From positions 620,001-684,000 of the forward strand of contig NC_061800.1 in NCBI RefSeq assembly GCF_021462225.1: DNA of 64,000 nucleotides. The letters are read 5' to 3'. The notes below the pieces were generated by a model. The model was not told the DNA's origin and made no database searches. It saw nothing but the letters and a program-made list of their open reading frames with translations. The stretch is from Girardinichthys multiradiatus. Lineage: Eukaryota; Chordata; Actinopteri; Cyprinodontiformes; Goodeidae. This document shows positions 13,706 to 26,942 of the stretch, one piece after another (position 1 is the first letter of the stretch; every line of letters begins with the position of its first letter). A program made the position numbers and the translations under genes.

Positions 13706-13736
13706 CTACCAGCGTCGACATGCACACTCTTAATGT
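13706..13736. repeat. 31-bp target-site duplication (right copy)
   Basis: Partner of 13315-13345. It begins CTACCAGCGTCGACATGCAC and directly follows the GCAGCCCAAAT edge of the SINE-like element. Confidence 0.92.
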
Positions 13737-13984
13737 TTTAATGTGAAATTAAGCTGGCTGCCACTTTTCCTCGTCATCCTGATCACACCCCCGCTTAACC
13801 CCCTGCGCTCAACCCCACACTTTGCACCGCCCACTTTGGTGGGATTTTTCAAAATTGGTCTGGGGGCGGAGTAATTCTTTTACATGCGGTTTACTTCCAC
13901 TTGAAGGTCAGGATTTTAAAGTGAACTCAAAATGAAACAGGTGACAAGTGCAACAGCATTGAAATACAGAAATATACTGAAGTA

Positions 13985-14560
13985 ATTGTATGTGCTCTCT
14001 TTGATAGCCACTAAAGGAGCTATAACCATTAATGTTTATTTTCTTTCCTATAGAAAGCAGTACTGGATCAGTGCTTCTGTGTTCTGCTTCTTTGTTCTCT
14101 TTGTGTCTCTGCTCTGTTCTCTCAAAGCCCCAGGCGATCGTGGCAGATGGCTGCTCACACTGAGCCTGGTTCTGGTTCTGCTGGAGGTTTCTTCCTGTTA
14201 AAAGGGAGTTTTCCTCTCCACTATAGCTACATGCATGCTCAGTATGAGGGATTGCTGCAAAGTCAACGCCAGTGACTGTCCACTGTCACTACATGCTCGT
14301 TCAGGAGGAGGGAATGCTGCAAGTCACTGACTGGATGCAATCTGCTGGGTTTCCTTAGATAGAAAAACGTTTTTAAACTAAATCTGACTGCACTGTTTTA
14401 TAGTTAGGGTTCATCGGGATGTATGTACCTAACTCGAAATCTGTATGATTTGACTGAATTGACTTTGTAAAATGCCTTGAGACGACATGTGCCGTGAATT
14501 GGCGCTATACAAATAAAACTGAATTGAATTAATTTGAATTGAATTGAACTGAACTGAATG
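13985..14560 (+). mobile_element. L2-type LINE, 3' UTR only (copy with GAATT tail)
   Basis: Shares long blocks with the 3' UTRs at 46430-47303 and 35480-36041. Examples are GGAGGTTTCTTCCTGTTAAA, GGGATTGCTGCAAAGTCAAC, CACTGACTGGATGCAATCTG and GCCTTGAGACGACATGTG. It ends in tandem TGAATTGAATT units. The coding part is missing, as expected for a heavily 5'-truncated LINE. The 71-codon frame at 13986-14201 is not a gene. Confidence 0.85.
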
Positions 14561-15569
14561 TAAGAATGCTGATATACTGTCAAACGAGGCTAATTTTTAA
14601 CACAGCAAGCTGTCTCCATCTTCCATTGAGAATTTCTTCTGAAACAAGCAAAACTGCAAATTAAAACGTGTTTATGCATGTCCACACTGCACACAAAAAC
14701 ACTCGATAATACTGTAAAGACCACGTTACACTAAACAAACGGCAACTGGTGTTATAAAATAGGTTTTATATGTAGATCACTACACACTGCATCCCTGCTA
14801 AATTGTCCACATTCTTGTTATTTGATCCTCATTATTAAGTTCATAGTATCTGGATCTGAGCCATATACCCTCTAATTGACTCGGCACTCTACTTACTCAC
14901 ATAACAACGCTCAGATGTACGTCATCCAGAGTTATTTGTATTCTAAAGACATCCCACCATAGAAGCAGCTCAGTAGCCACTCTGATGTTTATGTGGAAAA
15001 TGTTGCAGCAGAGCTTGCTGTGGTAACATGTGGGAGATGAAGTGTAGTCTGTAAATAAGGACTTGAGGGTTCAAAAAATGTTCCAAAGAGCCAGAGGAGC
15101 AGGGTCAGTCCCTATCCACCAAAACAGCCTCACCCTGTGGTGACTTCATTATTTCTATTTATGTTGCTGTCACTGTGGAACAGTTCCTCCCTGTTAATTA
15201 AGACTCTTTATGCTTCCTCTCCAGTGATGAGCTCCCTTGTGTCAGTTTTTTTTTTTTGCATACCAAACAAGCACATACGTTTATTTTAATCAATTCACTT
15301 GGGGACAAGTTTTGCTGCTGGCACTGCCGACACTACAGTATGTTCTAGAAGGTTAGTGGGAAGTTAAACAGCCAGAGGCATTACCACGTTAAGAAACACA
15401 ACAAGAGCAAAACCATGCTGAGAGAGGAAATACTTTAGTGATCCCTGATCGTCAGTCTGTCACCTGCAAGTCTCTTAACTCCATTGACAGTCTCAGATAT
15501 TTCTTCAGTCTAAGCACATAATAGGGAACCTTTCCTGTTTTCCTCATGGTGTTTTGGTTGAAGCTGTGT
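14561..15569. other. Intronic stretch without a recognised gene
   Basis: No coding similarity. There is a homopolymer T run at about 15247-15258. Nothing else stands out. Confidence 0.5.
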
Positions 15570-15960
15570 TACTCATTATTCACAATCCTTGAAGTTTTCA
15601 CTTCTTTAGCACAATATAAACACAAAATTCAATGTATGCCTTTGGGGTTTTATGTGATAAAACAACACAAAGTACTTCATGATACTGAAATGGAAGGAAT
15701 TGACACAGGGGCTTTTCAAACTTTGCTTCAAATTGAAATCTAAAATGCTGTGGCATGCATTTGTGTTCAAATCCTTGAGTCGATACTCTGTACTCCAATT
15801 ACAACTGCAAATCTTCTGAGCTATGTTTCTATCAGCTTTGTACATCTAAAGATAGAAACATTTGACCAATGTTCTTTGCTAAAAGCTGGAGCTCAGTCAG
15901 ATTGGATGGAGAGTGTTTGTGAAAAATGTTTCATTTATGCCAGACCTAGTGGCATAGGGC
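15570..15960 (+). repeat. Old DNA-transposon-like dispersed repeat
   Basis: Contains GGGGTTTTATGTGATAAAAC and AGCTCAGTCAGATTGGATGG (15892-15911). The second block recurs in slightly changed form at about 43173 within another decayed repeat. I recognise the overall sequence as a very common teleost interspersed repeat of DNA-transposon type, but I cannot name the family with certainty. It is not coding. Confidence 0.5.
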
Positions 15961-16349
15961 AGTATGTAGCACTGTAAAGAGTCTAATATCTGTGTCCCAA
16001 CTGCAAGCATAGATGTTTTATTGTTCTGTGATGAAACCATAGAAAAACCTGCTATCTAAGCTTAGCTCACTTACTTGTTGGTTATAACAACAAGCCACTG
16101 TAATATCTGCACTATTTTTGGCAATTGCACAATAGAACCACCTGGCCTCATACACAAAATAAAACAAAAACACCAATGAAACTGTTGATTGATGGTTATG
16201 TGTGCTGGTACCGATGCCCGGTACCTGGAAATCGGTATCTGTTCTCAATGGTACAAATGTTGATGACCTTCAATTCTTCCATTCTTTTTTTTTTCTGCAG
16301 TCTGAAAACTTGGATTGCTCACTTCCTCTTGGGGGCCATCTCAACTTTG

Positions 16350-16900
16350 GTCTAAATGAAGAATTAGACAGGCTGAGCACAACTGGGACTCAGCGCAGTT
16401 GGCAATCAATAAATCTAGTTAAACAGTACATGAGTGATTACGGACTTTCTGATGCATGGCATCCTCTTCATCCAAACCCACCCCAGCTAACTGTGGTTTT
16501 GGAAACTCTTTCATTAACTGGTTAAAATTATTATACAGTTCCCCGGTGGCATGTATCAGGACAAATAACCAAACATCTTCCATCTTCTATTTTCAGAGGG
16601 ACACCAGGCAGGGATGCCCACTTTCTTCCTTATTTATTTGTGATTTTGCTACCACTAGTGGCAGCAATCCGGCAAGCTAAAGATATTAAAGGCATAAAAT
16701 GCATGAATATCTGAATACCTGGAAAATATATTTGGAGAACTTCAGTTCATCCCATTTAACAGATTAATTATACAATATGGGATGGACAAGAATACATTTT
16801 TAGAATATCAAGAAATTAAATCTATAATAAAACATAAATTTAGGCTTAAAAACTTTGGGTTACAAATGCCATCAATTGTACTAGAGTTCCTAAAACTCAC
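16350..16900 (+). pseudogene. L1-type LINE ORF2 fragments (endonuclease linker and RT pieces)
   Basis: Three L1-like scraps in a row. The first (about 16365-16490) carries INLVKQYMSDYGLSDAWHPL, an L1 endonuclease-end motif. The second (about 16495-16680, another frame) carries FINWLKLLYSSPVACIRTNN, then RDTRQGCPLSSLF, the RT block with the QGCPLSPLLF consensus. The third (about 16710-16900) resembles the downstream YNMGWTRI and FLKLT region in broken frames. Large parts between them are missing, so this is a much-deleted remnant. The assignment to L1 is from remembered consensus motifs. No poly-A tail or target duplication was found. Confidence 0.65.
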
Positions 16901-16959
16901 GCACTATTGTTATGTACACCCTATCAGAGGTTCTGGTGCCTGATATGTGAAGACTTCTG

Positions 16960-17340
16960 AAAGTGTCTGAGACGTAGTATTTCACCTTCTCCCTCAGTTT
17001 GCTTGTTGGGGGTCTATGGGTTTGGGGTTGCTGGGGGTCTGGCGCCAGGGGCTGTGGCCCCAACTGGGGTGGGGCTTTTGTAGCTCTTGGGGGCGGCATG
17101 TGGTGGCTGCAGGCGATGCTTCTGGGGAGCCTGTGTAGGCAGACATAGGTTACTGCCCTGGTGGCCGTGCTGCTCCTGGGTGGGTCTGGGCTGGGCTTGG
17201 GGGCTCTGCGTTCCTGGGGCGTGTTGCCCCCGAGCTGGGGTCCTGACTGGGCCAGGAGGGCTTGGGTGCATCGGTGGGTGTAGGGGTGTAGGGGGTACCA
17301 TTTTGGGTGTACCATTTTCTATGGTTGACACAGGCAATCC
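16960..17340 (+). other. GC-rich stretch after the L1 remnant
   Basis: G-rich plus strand with many GGGG runs and no believable coding frame. Its position suggests the 3' untranslated part of the L1 remnant. G-rich 3' tails are common in fish L1 families, and a comparable minus-strand stretch lies at 19830-20540. This is inference from composition only. Confidence 0.35.
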
Positions 17341-17479
17341 ATAATGAAACAAAATCCTCTCTGGGACACAGAACCTGTCTGTTAACATTATGATAGGTGA
17401 ACATCGCTATTCTCAGAGTCTGTGTGTGTGTGTGTGTGTATATGGTGTACGTTTCATGGCTTCGGTGTTTCTCAGTTGG

Positions 17480-18213
17480 TGCTGGAGGTTCTCAGGTGTG
17501 CTGGAAGACAGGTGTGACCTATCTACTGATTACATGGAGGAGTACTTAAGCGGGAAGCTGTCAGTACTTCGATGCCAGAGTGTTTGCCTTAGTGGTAACA
17601 AGCTCAGCCTCTCCTGATTTTTGCTTCGTTTCATGTGCTCTTAGTAACTCTTGAGTTTGTTCCCTCGCAGGTTTTTGCCTGAGGCTTTGTGTACTTTGCT
17701 GAGTTCTGACTTCATTCCGGAGGTTCTCTGAACAATCTGGATAATTATCTACTGAGTACTGGATCAAACATCTTGTGGATTTCTCTGCCTACCGTCTGTA
17801 CCTCTTGGACACGGATCAAGCTGGCAGCTTCTTGCTTCCTTCAACCCCAGGAGCAAGGCATAAGCGTACCCTGTTCCTCCCTCCTTAGCAATCATTGGCA
17901 CCTGTGCTTCAACTGGTTTGCACCTAACCAGCAACTGAGAAGACAACTGGACAACCCCACTTCACAAGCTAAGACTCTGAATCCCTCTACCCCTGGTGGT
18001 TCAAGCAACAGCAATTTAGTAAGCCATTTCTCAGATCACTAAAATCAGTTACAATATATTGTTCGTTTATTCACCAGTTCCTTCTCCTTTCTTCCCATAC
18101 AGTTGGAGTTTCCAGTTCTTATGCCTTATTACTTCGCTGACAATAAAACATGTTAAAACATTACTTCTGAATGTTTTCTGTATGTGGGTCAAAACTGTGT
18201 TGAAAATGACAGC
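17480..18213 (+). repeat. Solitary LTR-like sequence, Ty3/gypsy related
   Basis: Shares CAAGCTGGCAGCTTC and a CATAAGCG(A/T)ACCCTGTTC block with 28509-28569, inside the LTR before the gypsy gag. It ends in TGTATGTGGGTCAAAACTG, matching TGCATGTGGGTCAAATCCG at 28950-28970. It also shares the GGAGGAGTAC and CGATGCCAGAGTGTTT blocks with the minus-strand LTR remnant at 1-535. No coding region is attached, so a solo LTR is the simplest reading. The 5' edge is uncertain. Confidence 0.6.
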
Positions 18214-18239
18214 TATATTATACTTGGATGTTATTGTTT

Positions 18240-18520
18240 GAACAGATGAATGTGGCACCTTCAGGCATCTGGAGATAGACATTCTCTGCCTGATATCTTG
18301 AGTTATTTCTCTGGATTTTCCCATGATATCACACAAAGAAGCACAGTGTTTGAGGTGTTATATTTAAATAGACCCACAAGTGATCCTTCATTTAACTAAG
18401 AAAGCCATGAAATCGTCATCTTAGCCTTCCCAAATTGTTTAAAGACATAGGAATTTGGTGTATATAAATGTTAAAAAAGTTAATAAAATGATGTCTCTGT
18501 TTTCTTGTAGGAAATAGGAG
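18240..18520 (+). repeat. Possible Tc1 non-coding remnant
   Basis: Contains GATTTTCCCATGATATCACA and a downstream CCAAATTGTTTAAAGACATA block. Both resemble the non-coding flank of old salmonid/teleost Tc1 elements as I remember them. No transposase or terminal repeat is visible. Confidence 0.3.
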
Positions 18521-19814
18521 TAAATTTGATAACCCTAACTGACCTTAAATATGCAATGATTAGGGTGATGTCAGAAATTAGAACAAATGGTCTGCTTGTT
18601 TTATGCAGTGTATGTGAATATCTGGTTTCAACTGTATTTGAAGAAAATAGCATTTTATTGAGGTTAAAGGTTGGATGTTTTAAGGGCTTTGAATTTATTT
18701 TCTCAGTTTGCTTTATCCTGATTATCCAGCACTATACCGTGACACCCTCTGATCATGTGTTGTACAATTAAACTTAATGTTTCTGTAAAAACTTACATGC
18801 TTGTTTTGTCTCTTACATTCCTGACAGTGCTAACCTCATCATTACCCCCTACCTCTCCTCTTTATGTGAGCAATATCTTAAAAAAAACACAACTGAATAT
18901 TATTTCCTCTGAATGAAAACATGTATAGTGTGGAGCAGCAGGGAATGTTTGAGAATGTCTAAGAAACATACATCTGTTTTTCAAACCTTTGACCGTTTGG
19001 TTTCTGCAGTTTAAATAAATCCTTTGGAAATAGCAGTGCCTGCTTTAACCAAAGACCCTGTATGATGTGTGCAATATCCTTCTGAGGTTATTAACTGTAT
19101 GGTCTCTGCAAAAATCCATGGATTCGAAGACAGATGTGTTTTAACAGGAAATTTATATAATTCTTCATTACCCTTACAAAGCCTTATTTAATAATCTCTT
19201 TTTAATGCAGCAGTATAATAAATGTGTGAAACAAATTCTTCTTCTTGGGGGGTATTTAAACATTAACTTTCATGCATGTTAACGATTCAGGTAGATAAGG
19301 ATCTAAGGATTAAAATGTGTTTGCCTGAGCGCCAAAGAGTAATTTTATGCAGCTAATTTCCTTTCTCCAACCACAGTGGTAATGGTGCTTCTAACTGGAC
19401 CAATGTTGCACAGCTTACAGGAAATTTGAGCTACCCTTTGGTCACTATATTTGATAGATGTTGGTAAAATGAAGGGTTTGCACTGTCGTCACTAAATTGC
19501 ATTGTTCCAAACATCTATTTTGAAAGAATCAGCCATTATGAGTAGGATTGTTGGAACATATTACAGAGGCTGTTATGGTTCTCAAAAGACGAGTCACATT
19601 GAGGACATTTGTTTGCTTCAACTGTTTTTGGCAAGATCCTCATCTGATGCAGTGATACTACATGGGCTAGAAGGGTTCTAAGGAATTACCTCCTACTCAA
19701 GGAGAAACATTTTGTTTTTATGGTGAAAAGAAAATCATCAATTAATGCATCAATTAATGTGTTCATGTGTCTACATGCAACTTAACCCTTAGAGGTGAGT
19801 GCAGGCACCAGAGG
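18521..19814. other. Intronic stretch without a recognised gene
   Basis: AT-rich, no coding similarity, no repeat structure that I can see by eye. Confidence 0.5.
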
Positions 19815-20545
19815 TTAGGTTAATATAATACCCTCCCTCTTGATGCCATTGAGCGTGCCCACCCCCAAGGCCCTACATGTGATTGCCATGAAAATGTTAT
19901 AAATGAGAGTGTCTAAGTTGTCCAATACAATTGGGGCACAGGCTGCCATGGGACTGCAGAGATGGAAAACCCTTGCGGGACTCAAATGGCGCACCGAAGG
20001 CCCTACATGAGTGGTAGTGTGATGGAGTGGACAGAGGGAGGTGTCCGGGGATGAGGAGGGAAGGACTGGGGGACAAAATGCTCTCCCAGGGAGCCAGCTC
20101 CCCGACTGACCGCAGTAGGCAACCCTGTTCGCTGAGTTCCAACAAAGGACAGTGGCATAGACACATCCATCGGACAAAAGGCTAGGAACAGGGACCAGAC
20201 CCTGAGAACCGACCAAAAACCGGAACCAACACCCCCAGGAACCACCCAAATCCCGATCCCCAGCCCTGACACCCAGGCCCCGACCCGAAGAAGCCAACGA
20301 CCCCCAACAAAATGGAGCCAGCTGGAAGCGTGCGCATCAACAACCAACAGTGCGGCCCAACTACAGCAAAAAGGGCAGAGCAGTGCAACCAGAATACGCC
20401 ACACAAAGGAGGGCACTTGACCAACATGCCCAACCACCCCCAAACCCACGGTGCAAAGCCAACAGAGCATCCAGTCCCCGATGCCTGGCACTGAACCGCA
20501 GCCACAACCAGGCAAGCGGGGCAACAAAACACATCCCAACCCAAT
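19815..20545 (-). other. C-rich stretch, perhaps an L1-type 3' tail on the minus strand
   Basis: The plus strand is C-rich with many CCCC runs, so the minus strand is G-rich. Two long overlapping minus-strand frames (20003-20539 and 19815-20297) follow from this composition: they are rich in W, G, L and C, and have no recognisable domain. By analogy with 16960-17340 this could be the tail of an L1-like element. It differs sharply from the AT-rich surroundings. Confidence 0.3.
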
Positions 20546-23360
20546 ATTTGCAGATTTTTTTCGTTAATCAGTTTCTAAAATTTGCTATTGTTTTAAAACT
20601 TAACATTAGTTTTTTTTTACGTGTTAGCTCCTTTAGATTATTCACAATGGAACTAACCTCCTCATTAAGCTAGTATTTTAATTCTTGGCCACTAGTGTTT
20701 ATGTCTTACCTCCTCCTGTATGAACAAATATTAACTTACATAATTTTGCTTCATTGGCTGCCAGTGCTTTCTTATTTTTTATACTCTCCCTCTCTGCTCC
20801 TCATTACCCTTTGGCTGTTTCTCTGTGTGGCTCTGCACGGCTGTAACAGACAGAAAGGAGGGGAGGGGGTGTCTATCCTCAGTTTGGGAGTTTCAGCAAG
20901 GTAGATACCTGAGTGAGACACACAAATGGCATGGATTGTTTACTTAAAAAATCAAGCACGACCAAAACTGAGCCTTTGGTCCTGCCACTCTGCGACAGAT
21001 GAGCATGCCAGACCAGCGGCCAGGCCAAAGGGAAATGTAACGGCCAGTCTGCGTCTGGGCCTAGGTGACAGGACTTATATGAACCCTCTTTTAATAGCCT
21101 GTAACAGTTTAGAAATCCCAGAATTAAAGCCAGAAACCAACAAACAAATATCTGCAATTTTTCCAGCTTTAATTTGAGCCCTATTTTATAAAACTCATAT
21201 AAGAAATAAGGGCACTACAACCGTTTTTCTGACACATAACTGTTAATGCTGCGTTGGAACAACATGGTTTTGTTGACACTACTAGAATTATGCCACTCAG
21301 GGTGACAGCATGTTGGAGTAGCTCTGTTGTTTTTGCTCTTATATGCTATATTTAAACTCACATTCCTACTTTTGTGGATGAAGATAGCTTTTTTCAGATA
21401 ATTGTTACCTCTAAGTGTTGGATAGTATTCAGATGGAAGGGTTTCTGCTGAAACATTTTTACGTCTGGACATTTGATATGATGCGTAACTAAATATTTCA
21501 TCTCCATAGTTTGACCCGGCTCCAAAAGCCTTAGATCTCACAGTAAAGTCAGCAGATTCTGTTGTCTCATTAGTTCCCTTCTGTTCAGTTGTTGACAGTA
21601 AGCTGTTACCTTTGAGCTTATAGACGGGTGTGAGATGGAACCTGTCAAAAGTTCTTAGAGTGAGCTGAAGTCAGGCCAGGTCATGGGCTGCACACAAACT
21701 GGCTTTTAATCACTGCCATCCATCCTTCAAGTGAACAGAAGTGGTGCCTGTACAAACATGCACTTATTACAGGAAATATGAAGGCTGCTCATGACCGATT
21801 TAAATGTTTACTTTTCTTTAGACGCTTTAAAAGGTTGCCCAGGATTAGTGAAGTCTGAATGAAAGGAAGTCAGCCTCTGTCATCAGTCAGTTACAGTGTA
21901 ATAGCTCCGGGTCACACCACTGATGGGTACACATATTACCTTATCTTGTCTTTGCATTACATCTTCAATACCATTTCAGACATAATATGAGAAAAGACAG
22001 TTCTTTACTGTTTACAAGAATTTAAAAAAGTATGTTGTCTCATAATGAAAACATATTCCATATTACTCATTTAAAGTGGTTATCCATCTTTATTTTAGAA
22101 ACACTTATTGAAAGATACTGTAATTTGTAACAATAAAGTATGCTTTTTCAACCATATAAACGTTATTTTAAAAAGATATAAATTATTTAAACAATCTTAT
22201 ATCCTGACTGTAACAGTTTCTGAAATATTCTCCCAGGTGTTTTAAACATCTTGAATACTATGTTTTTTAGTTTGTGCTTATTTTATTTCTTAGTATAATA
22301 TATATCTGCAGTAGAGTCAGGTAAATATTATGCATTATGCTAAAGAAGTTTTGTTTTTCACAAATAAACCACACTTTATGACATGGCTCTCTATTTCATT
22401 CTTTTTTTTTTTTCTTTAAACATGTCATCTCTGTCAGAGTAACACTAAGGCAAGATCAGGCAAAGGGTTAGGGTTAGTCAAGGGAAAAAGGGAGGGAAGA
22501 AATAAGGAATAGAGAGAAAGAAGGATAAACAGAATACAAGAGACTAGACTGCTTTTACACCTGCAGAAACTTATACAACAGCAACAGAAAAGGGCACATG
22601 TGAGTGTGAGCATGCTTGTGTGTATAAGGTTTCTCCATACAAACATCCAATAGCGAGTGTGAGGAGCCACAGACCTGCCCCCCCACCTGTGGCCACGGAG
22701 GAGGTCTGAGCCACAGTCATCCAAAGGCCACCCAGAGCATGGGAACCCCAGGAGGACCATGGCTCCCCATATTTACTCTATCCCCCCAGTTCGAGGTACT
22801 GATACCCCAGAGGTGCAACTAGACCCTGGACCCAGGAGGTGTTCCACTTACTTCCGGGGGTAGAGACAGGCAGCCAGACAGACTGCCTGTCTCCAAAATA
22901 AAGTATGCTAATGTCTTGCCAATGGAAAATGTTCAAAGTCAGTATCACCAGTTATCTAAAGATTAAAGGTTAGAAAAAAACACCAGGATGTTACTAAAAT
23001 ACAAAGTTTAAAAAAAAAAATAAAAAAAAATTAATGTTACCGAATACACAACAAACAGCAAAGTAGCTTAGGCTCCAAGTGTTGAAGCATGTTGAGCTGA
23101 GGAATATAGCTCAGCCAGAGGGAGTGTCACAGCTGACAGGAATTCAACCCTTTCTTTTTTTGAAACCTTAATATGAATCTGATGAGCCATGATGGATGCA
23201 AAAGTCTAGGGCTTTTAGGATTCCAGCAGTGGCGATCGTAAAAGGTGGTCTGGTCCTCCCTTCCCAAAGACCTATGCGATGTAAGAGGCAGGAGTTCTAC
23301 CTCCAGGATTGCTAGTCACCCGGTCACCATCCTCAATGACCACTCAAGGAATCCCTCTTC
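20546..23360. other. Intronic stretch without a recognised gene
   Basis: Mostly AT-rich. A short GC-rich patch at about 22640-22870 has a run of C and CCACCTGTGG-like text, and A-rich runs lie at 23009-23030. No gene, RNA gene or clear transposon end is visible. Confidence 0.5.
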
Positions 23361-23372
23361 TGACACCACGTT

Positions 23373-23815
23373 TGTGGCAGAAATTAAACATTTAAATAAC
23401 ATTGTAAAATAACCAGTTGGTTATAGTAAGATAAAACATTTATGAGATGGTTCAGCAGGAGAGTGCAGAGAAAACTGTCAGGCTTTACAATGACACCCTG
23501 AAGCTCAGCTACCATTCAGAATCTTTTATAGCCATTATCAGCCCCCCACTGCAACCCACACACACACAAAGCCATACAACATGGGAATGTGACAACCTTC
23601 TGAACTCCAGCATCTTGTCTCCGCAGGCATGTGTTTAGCCGGTTCCTAGTTCCTGCCCAATGGATTCACAGATAACCCCAACTTAACCCCTAGCTCCCTA
23701 ATTGCACATTGTCACACAGGTCACACACAGGCTGCATTTAAACATACTGATAAACATTTTGTAAGAATATATAAGGATTAGCAAAAATAGGTCATTACAA
23801 AAATTCCTCTACACA
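23373..23815 (-). repeat. Candidate LTR with adjacent primer-binding-site-like motif
   Basis: Read on the minus strand the segment starts TGTGTAGAGG and ends TTTCTGCCACA, i.e. a TG...CA structure. Four bases further on comes TGGTGTCAGAAGAGGGATTC (plus-strand 23352-23371). It starts with TGG, as a tRNA primer-binding site does. That order fits a 5' LTR followed by the internal region on the minus strand. No gag or pol was recognised to the left, and no partner LTR, so this stays tentative. Confidence 0.35.
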
Positions 23816-26800
23816 AAGGCTAAGCCAGTGGTGACAAGTATAATCATCTTCTGATCTTGAATTGATTTAAATACCTTTTTCTAAGTTTATCATTTGATTA
23901 ATTTCCACATATGTTTGCCACTTGTTAATGATGCTCAATTATGTGACACGCCAGGTGCTAGGTGATCATTCTGAGCAGTTGTGACAAATGAAGCAGGAGT
24001 TCAAATAGCTACAAAAACTCTTCTGTAAATTAACTAACTTTTATCTAACTTTTCTTAAGATATTTGTACAAGGAGATGTTTGCTGAGGAGCTAGGCTAAC
24101 CTTAGCTTGCTTTCACTCTGTTTTGAAATGACTTATTGATAATTCAGTTAAAAATGTATTTATTTAGTAGCAATTTATCAAGTGTTGACTAAACGGACAG
24201 TATGTTGTTGTCATGTTTTATAATCATAGTCCATTTTTAACGGACATTTTAATGTCATTTTATTCCTTTGACATGGGATTATATAAATTATGTTTCCTCT
24301 TATATTTTGGAAAATAATTAAATTTTGTGATATCTTAGTATTTTTGTGATTTTCTCTTAAAATACCTAAAAATAGGTAATAATAAACTGGTAAACTGGCA
24401 ATGTACATGGAAGTATGACCTTATCTCCAGAGAATAAAACTAGGTCTAGATGAAATGATAACAGCTAGTCTTGAGATATGAGTACAAACTGACAAATCTG
24501 GCAGAGGCGCTTTACTTTGGAATTTAAAAATAACATACTGGTTTTAAAGGAAGTGTAGATGTGATAATGTAGAACTCTATCTTTAATAGCTTTAATAGCT
24601 AATAGAAGCTTTACAGTCAAATATTAATTTTGCTACGAATTGATAGCTTAAACTGATTTCCTTTTTTTTAACTGCTTAAACTGACATTTAGAAGCCCAAA
24701 AAAACCCAAAATAACACAAGTGTTGCTAACTTGGCAACTTTGTCACTATGTTTAGCAGGTGGTAACACCTCACTCGTCAACTTTTCTTTCAGCAGAATTG
24801 CAAAAGACATCTGGCAACTTATTACTGGCACTGCCCCACATGTGTGAGGTCCTTCTCCTTATTCAGGAACACCTCACTGTGCTTTCCTCTATTCTGACAG
24901 TGAGCTGCAGAAATGCAGCAACACCTGCAGTGTTGCCCTTGTGGTGCCTTAGAGCACTGTGGACCCATGTGATACAGTCTGTCACTTTCTGTCTGATTTA
25001 CCATTGCACTTGTAAATAAAGCAAACATTGCACAGATGTGCCTTGTGTGGCTCTCTTAGACAACACTGCATCTGAAGAACATAAGAGCTTATTCATTTAA
25101 AAATGGCTGCGATAAATGTATGACGATTATGTTCATTAGCAGTGGCCTCCTTTGGAGACATGAATGCCTTTTCTGACAGATTTAAGCTACATTCTATGAA
25201 AAACCCTTTGGCTGTTTGTCTTTTGAGGAGGGAGGTTGTATATACACCTTTGATGACAGGTTTGATGCCTTTGCACCCCAGCCATACCTAGCAATAACTG
25301 TATAGCTGAACATTGCACACTTTTTGATCCTACTAGGCTTGTGGAAAAAAACGCCAGCCTGGTTCCAAGTGAAAACTTTCTTATTTTAGTCTCTTGCTTT
25401 CTGATTCTTACATTTGAATGCATTTCAGATAATCTATTTTTAAAAAGGTGCGGAAAAATAAATAATTCAGACCAGTGCTACACATATTGTTCACCCTCTC
25501 ATCTCTTTTAATTTCAGTACAATAAAAAAAACACTTTGCAACAGCAACATGCCAGTAGGCAACTACCCATTCTGCTAATTGGACTGTCAAGTAGAAAAAA
25601 ATGTGAATTACAATTTAACATCCTGTTGGCAGCCTTTGACATAACTAGGGCAAACACAATAAAGAATTAATGACAAGTGCCAACATGGGGCTATTTCTTA
25701 GCCTCTGAATCCAAGAACAGGCTGTTGGGAGTTTACATGGAGGACAAAAAGAGGCAGCATAATAATTGCGTTGACAGCCGACACTTCCCACACCTTGAAC
25801 AGTGTTCGAGAAAGTGAGAGGATGTTATTTGACACAGACCTACCATGCTGTCGAGGCTGCAGGGCCTTCAGAGCACAGAAATAAATGCAATATCCTGCAA
25901 CACAAGACTAAAGGCAATTCTTTGCCTATTCTTCTTGACAACATAGAATTAGCCGGCCTGCTGTATGGTGGTACTTTTTTTATTTGCTAATTCTCAAACC
26001 AAACCCTATTTTGTGTGTATGGCTATCAATATTATTGGCCATGCACATTACACTGCTTGTGTGGGAAACATGCCGCGTGTAATATTCATCATAATTATGC
26101 TGTTCAAATAAAGCCCTAAGTTTATGGAACAGGACAAAAACAAACTAACATTAGTTTACACAAGATATTCTGGAAGCACATGGTAATGTTAGGAGCCAAA
26201 TTAGGAGCGTGCAAGCTAGCATAAACCCCCACACTCCTTTCTTAAAAGCTGCATTAGGAAGACGAACAGAAAATCTAATATGCATCAAGACTGCCGTGAC
26301 ATAACACATGGAAATCCAAAATGGTACACGTGTTGCCCAACCACAGGATGAAATGTGGAATGAACTGTATACAAGCAAAGAGACTGGTAAAAACTCCCTA
26401 AATGAATCCTTAAATTCATAGCATTTACCTGGTTTTAGTACAGCTCAGGAAGGAGGAGTACCAGCTAGAATCTTCATGATGTCATGGAGCCACTAACAAA
26501 ACACTTCTCTCAACCACACCTCTTTCTCTTTTACCCACAGCGGTACAGCTGACAGCATCGGGGAGACAGCATGCAACCACCTGACTGTTCTTGAAACTTG
26601 ATGGCGAGTAAGACTTCAAAGAATCCTGGAATCCAAAGTTGACTTCGATCTGATGTTCGTGTATCCATCAGTTGAAGAATGTCCATGTATGTGCATCCAG
26701 CAAATCACGGGGGTAATTAAGACAATGTGTCTTAACCTTTTATTCTGAACTTTTGCACAAAAAGAATCTGAGCCAGAGATTCCACTGGAAGGGAAGACGA

Positions 26801-26934
26801 AGCGGTTTTCCCACTGACTGAAGAAGACAGCTTTGAAACAGCAGCTCTGCATGCCTGAAGCATACAGACCGAGCATAAGGTTTCTCCCCTCCCAGCTGCT
26901 ACTGAGAGCAGCAACCATTACTTATTTGTTCCGC
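23816..26934. other. Intronic stretch without a recognised gene
   Basis: No coding similarity or obvious repeat. Small reading frames of 60-108 codons occur, none with a recognisable domain. Confidence 0.5.
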
Positions 26935-26942
26935 CAAGCAAC

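Noticed and set aside
20003..20539. 178-codon minus-strand frame rich in W, C, G, L
   Set aside because: Caused by G-rich composition; overlapping frames are equally long, and there is no domain or similarity.
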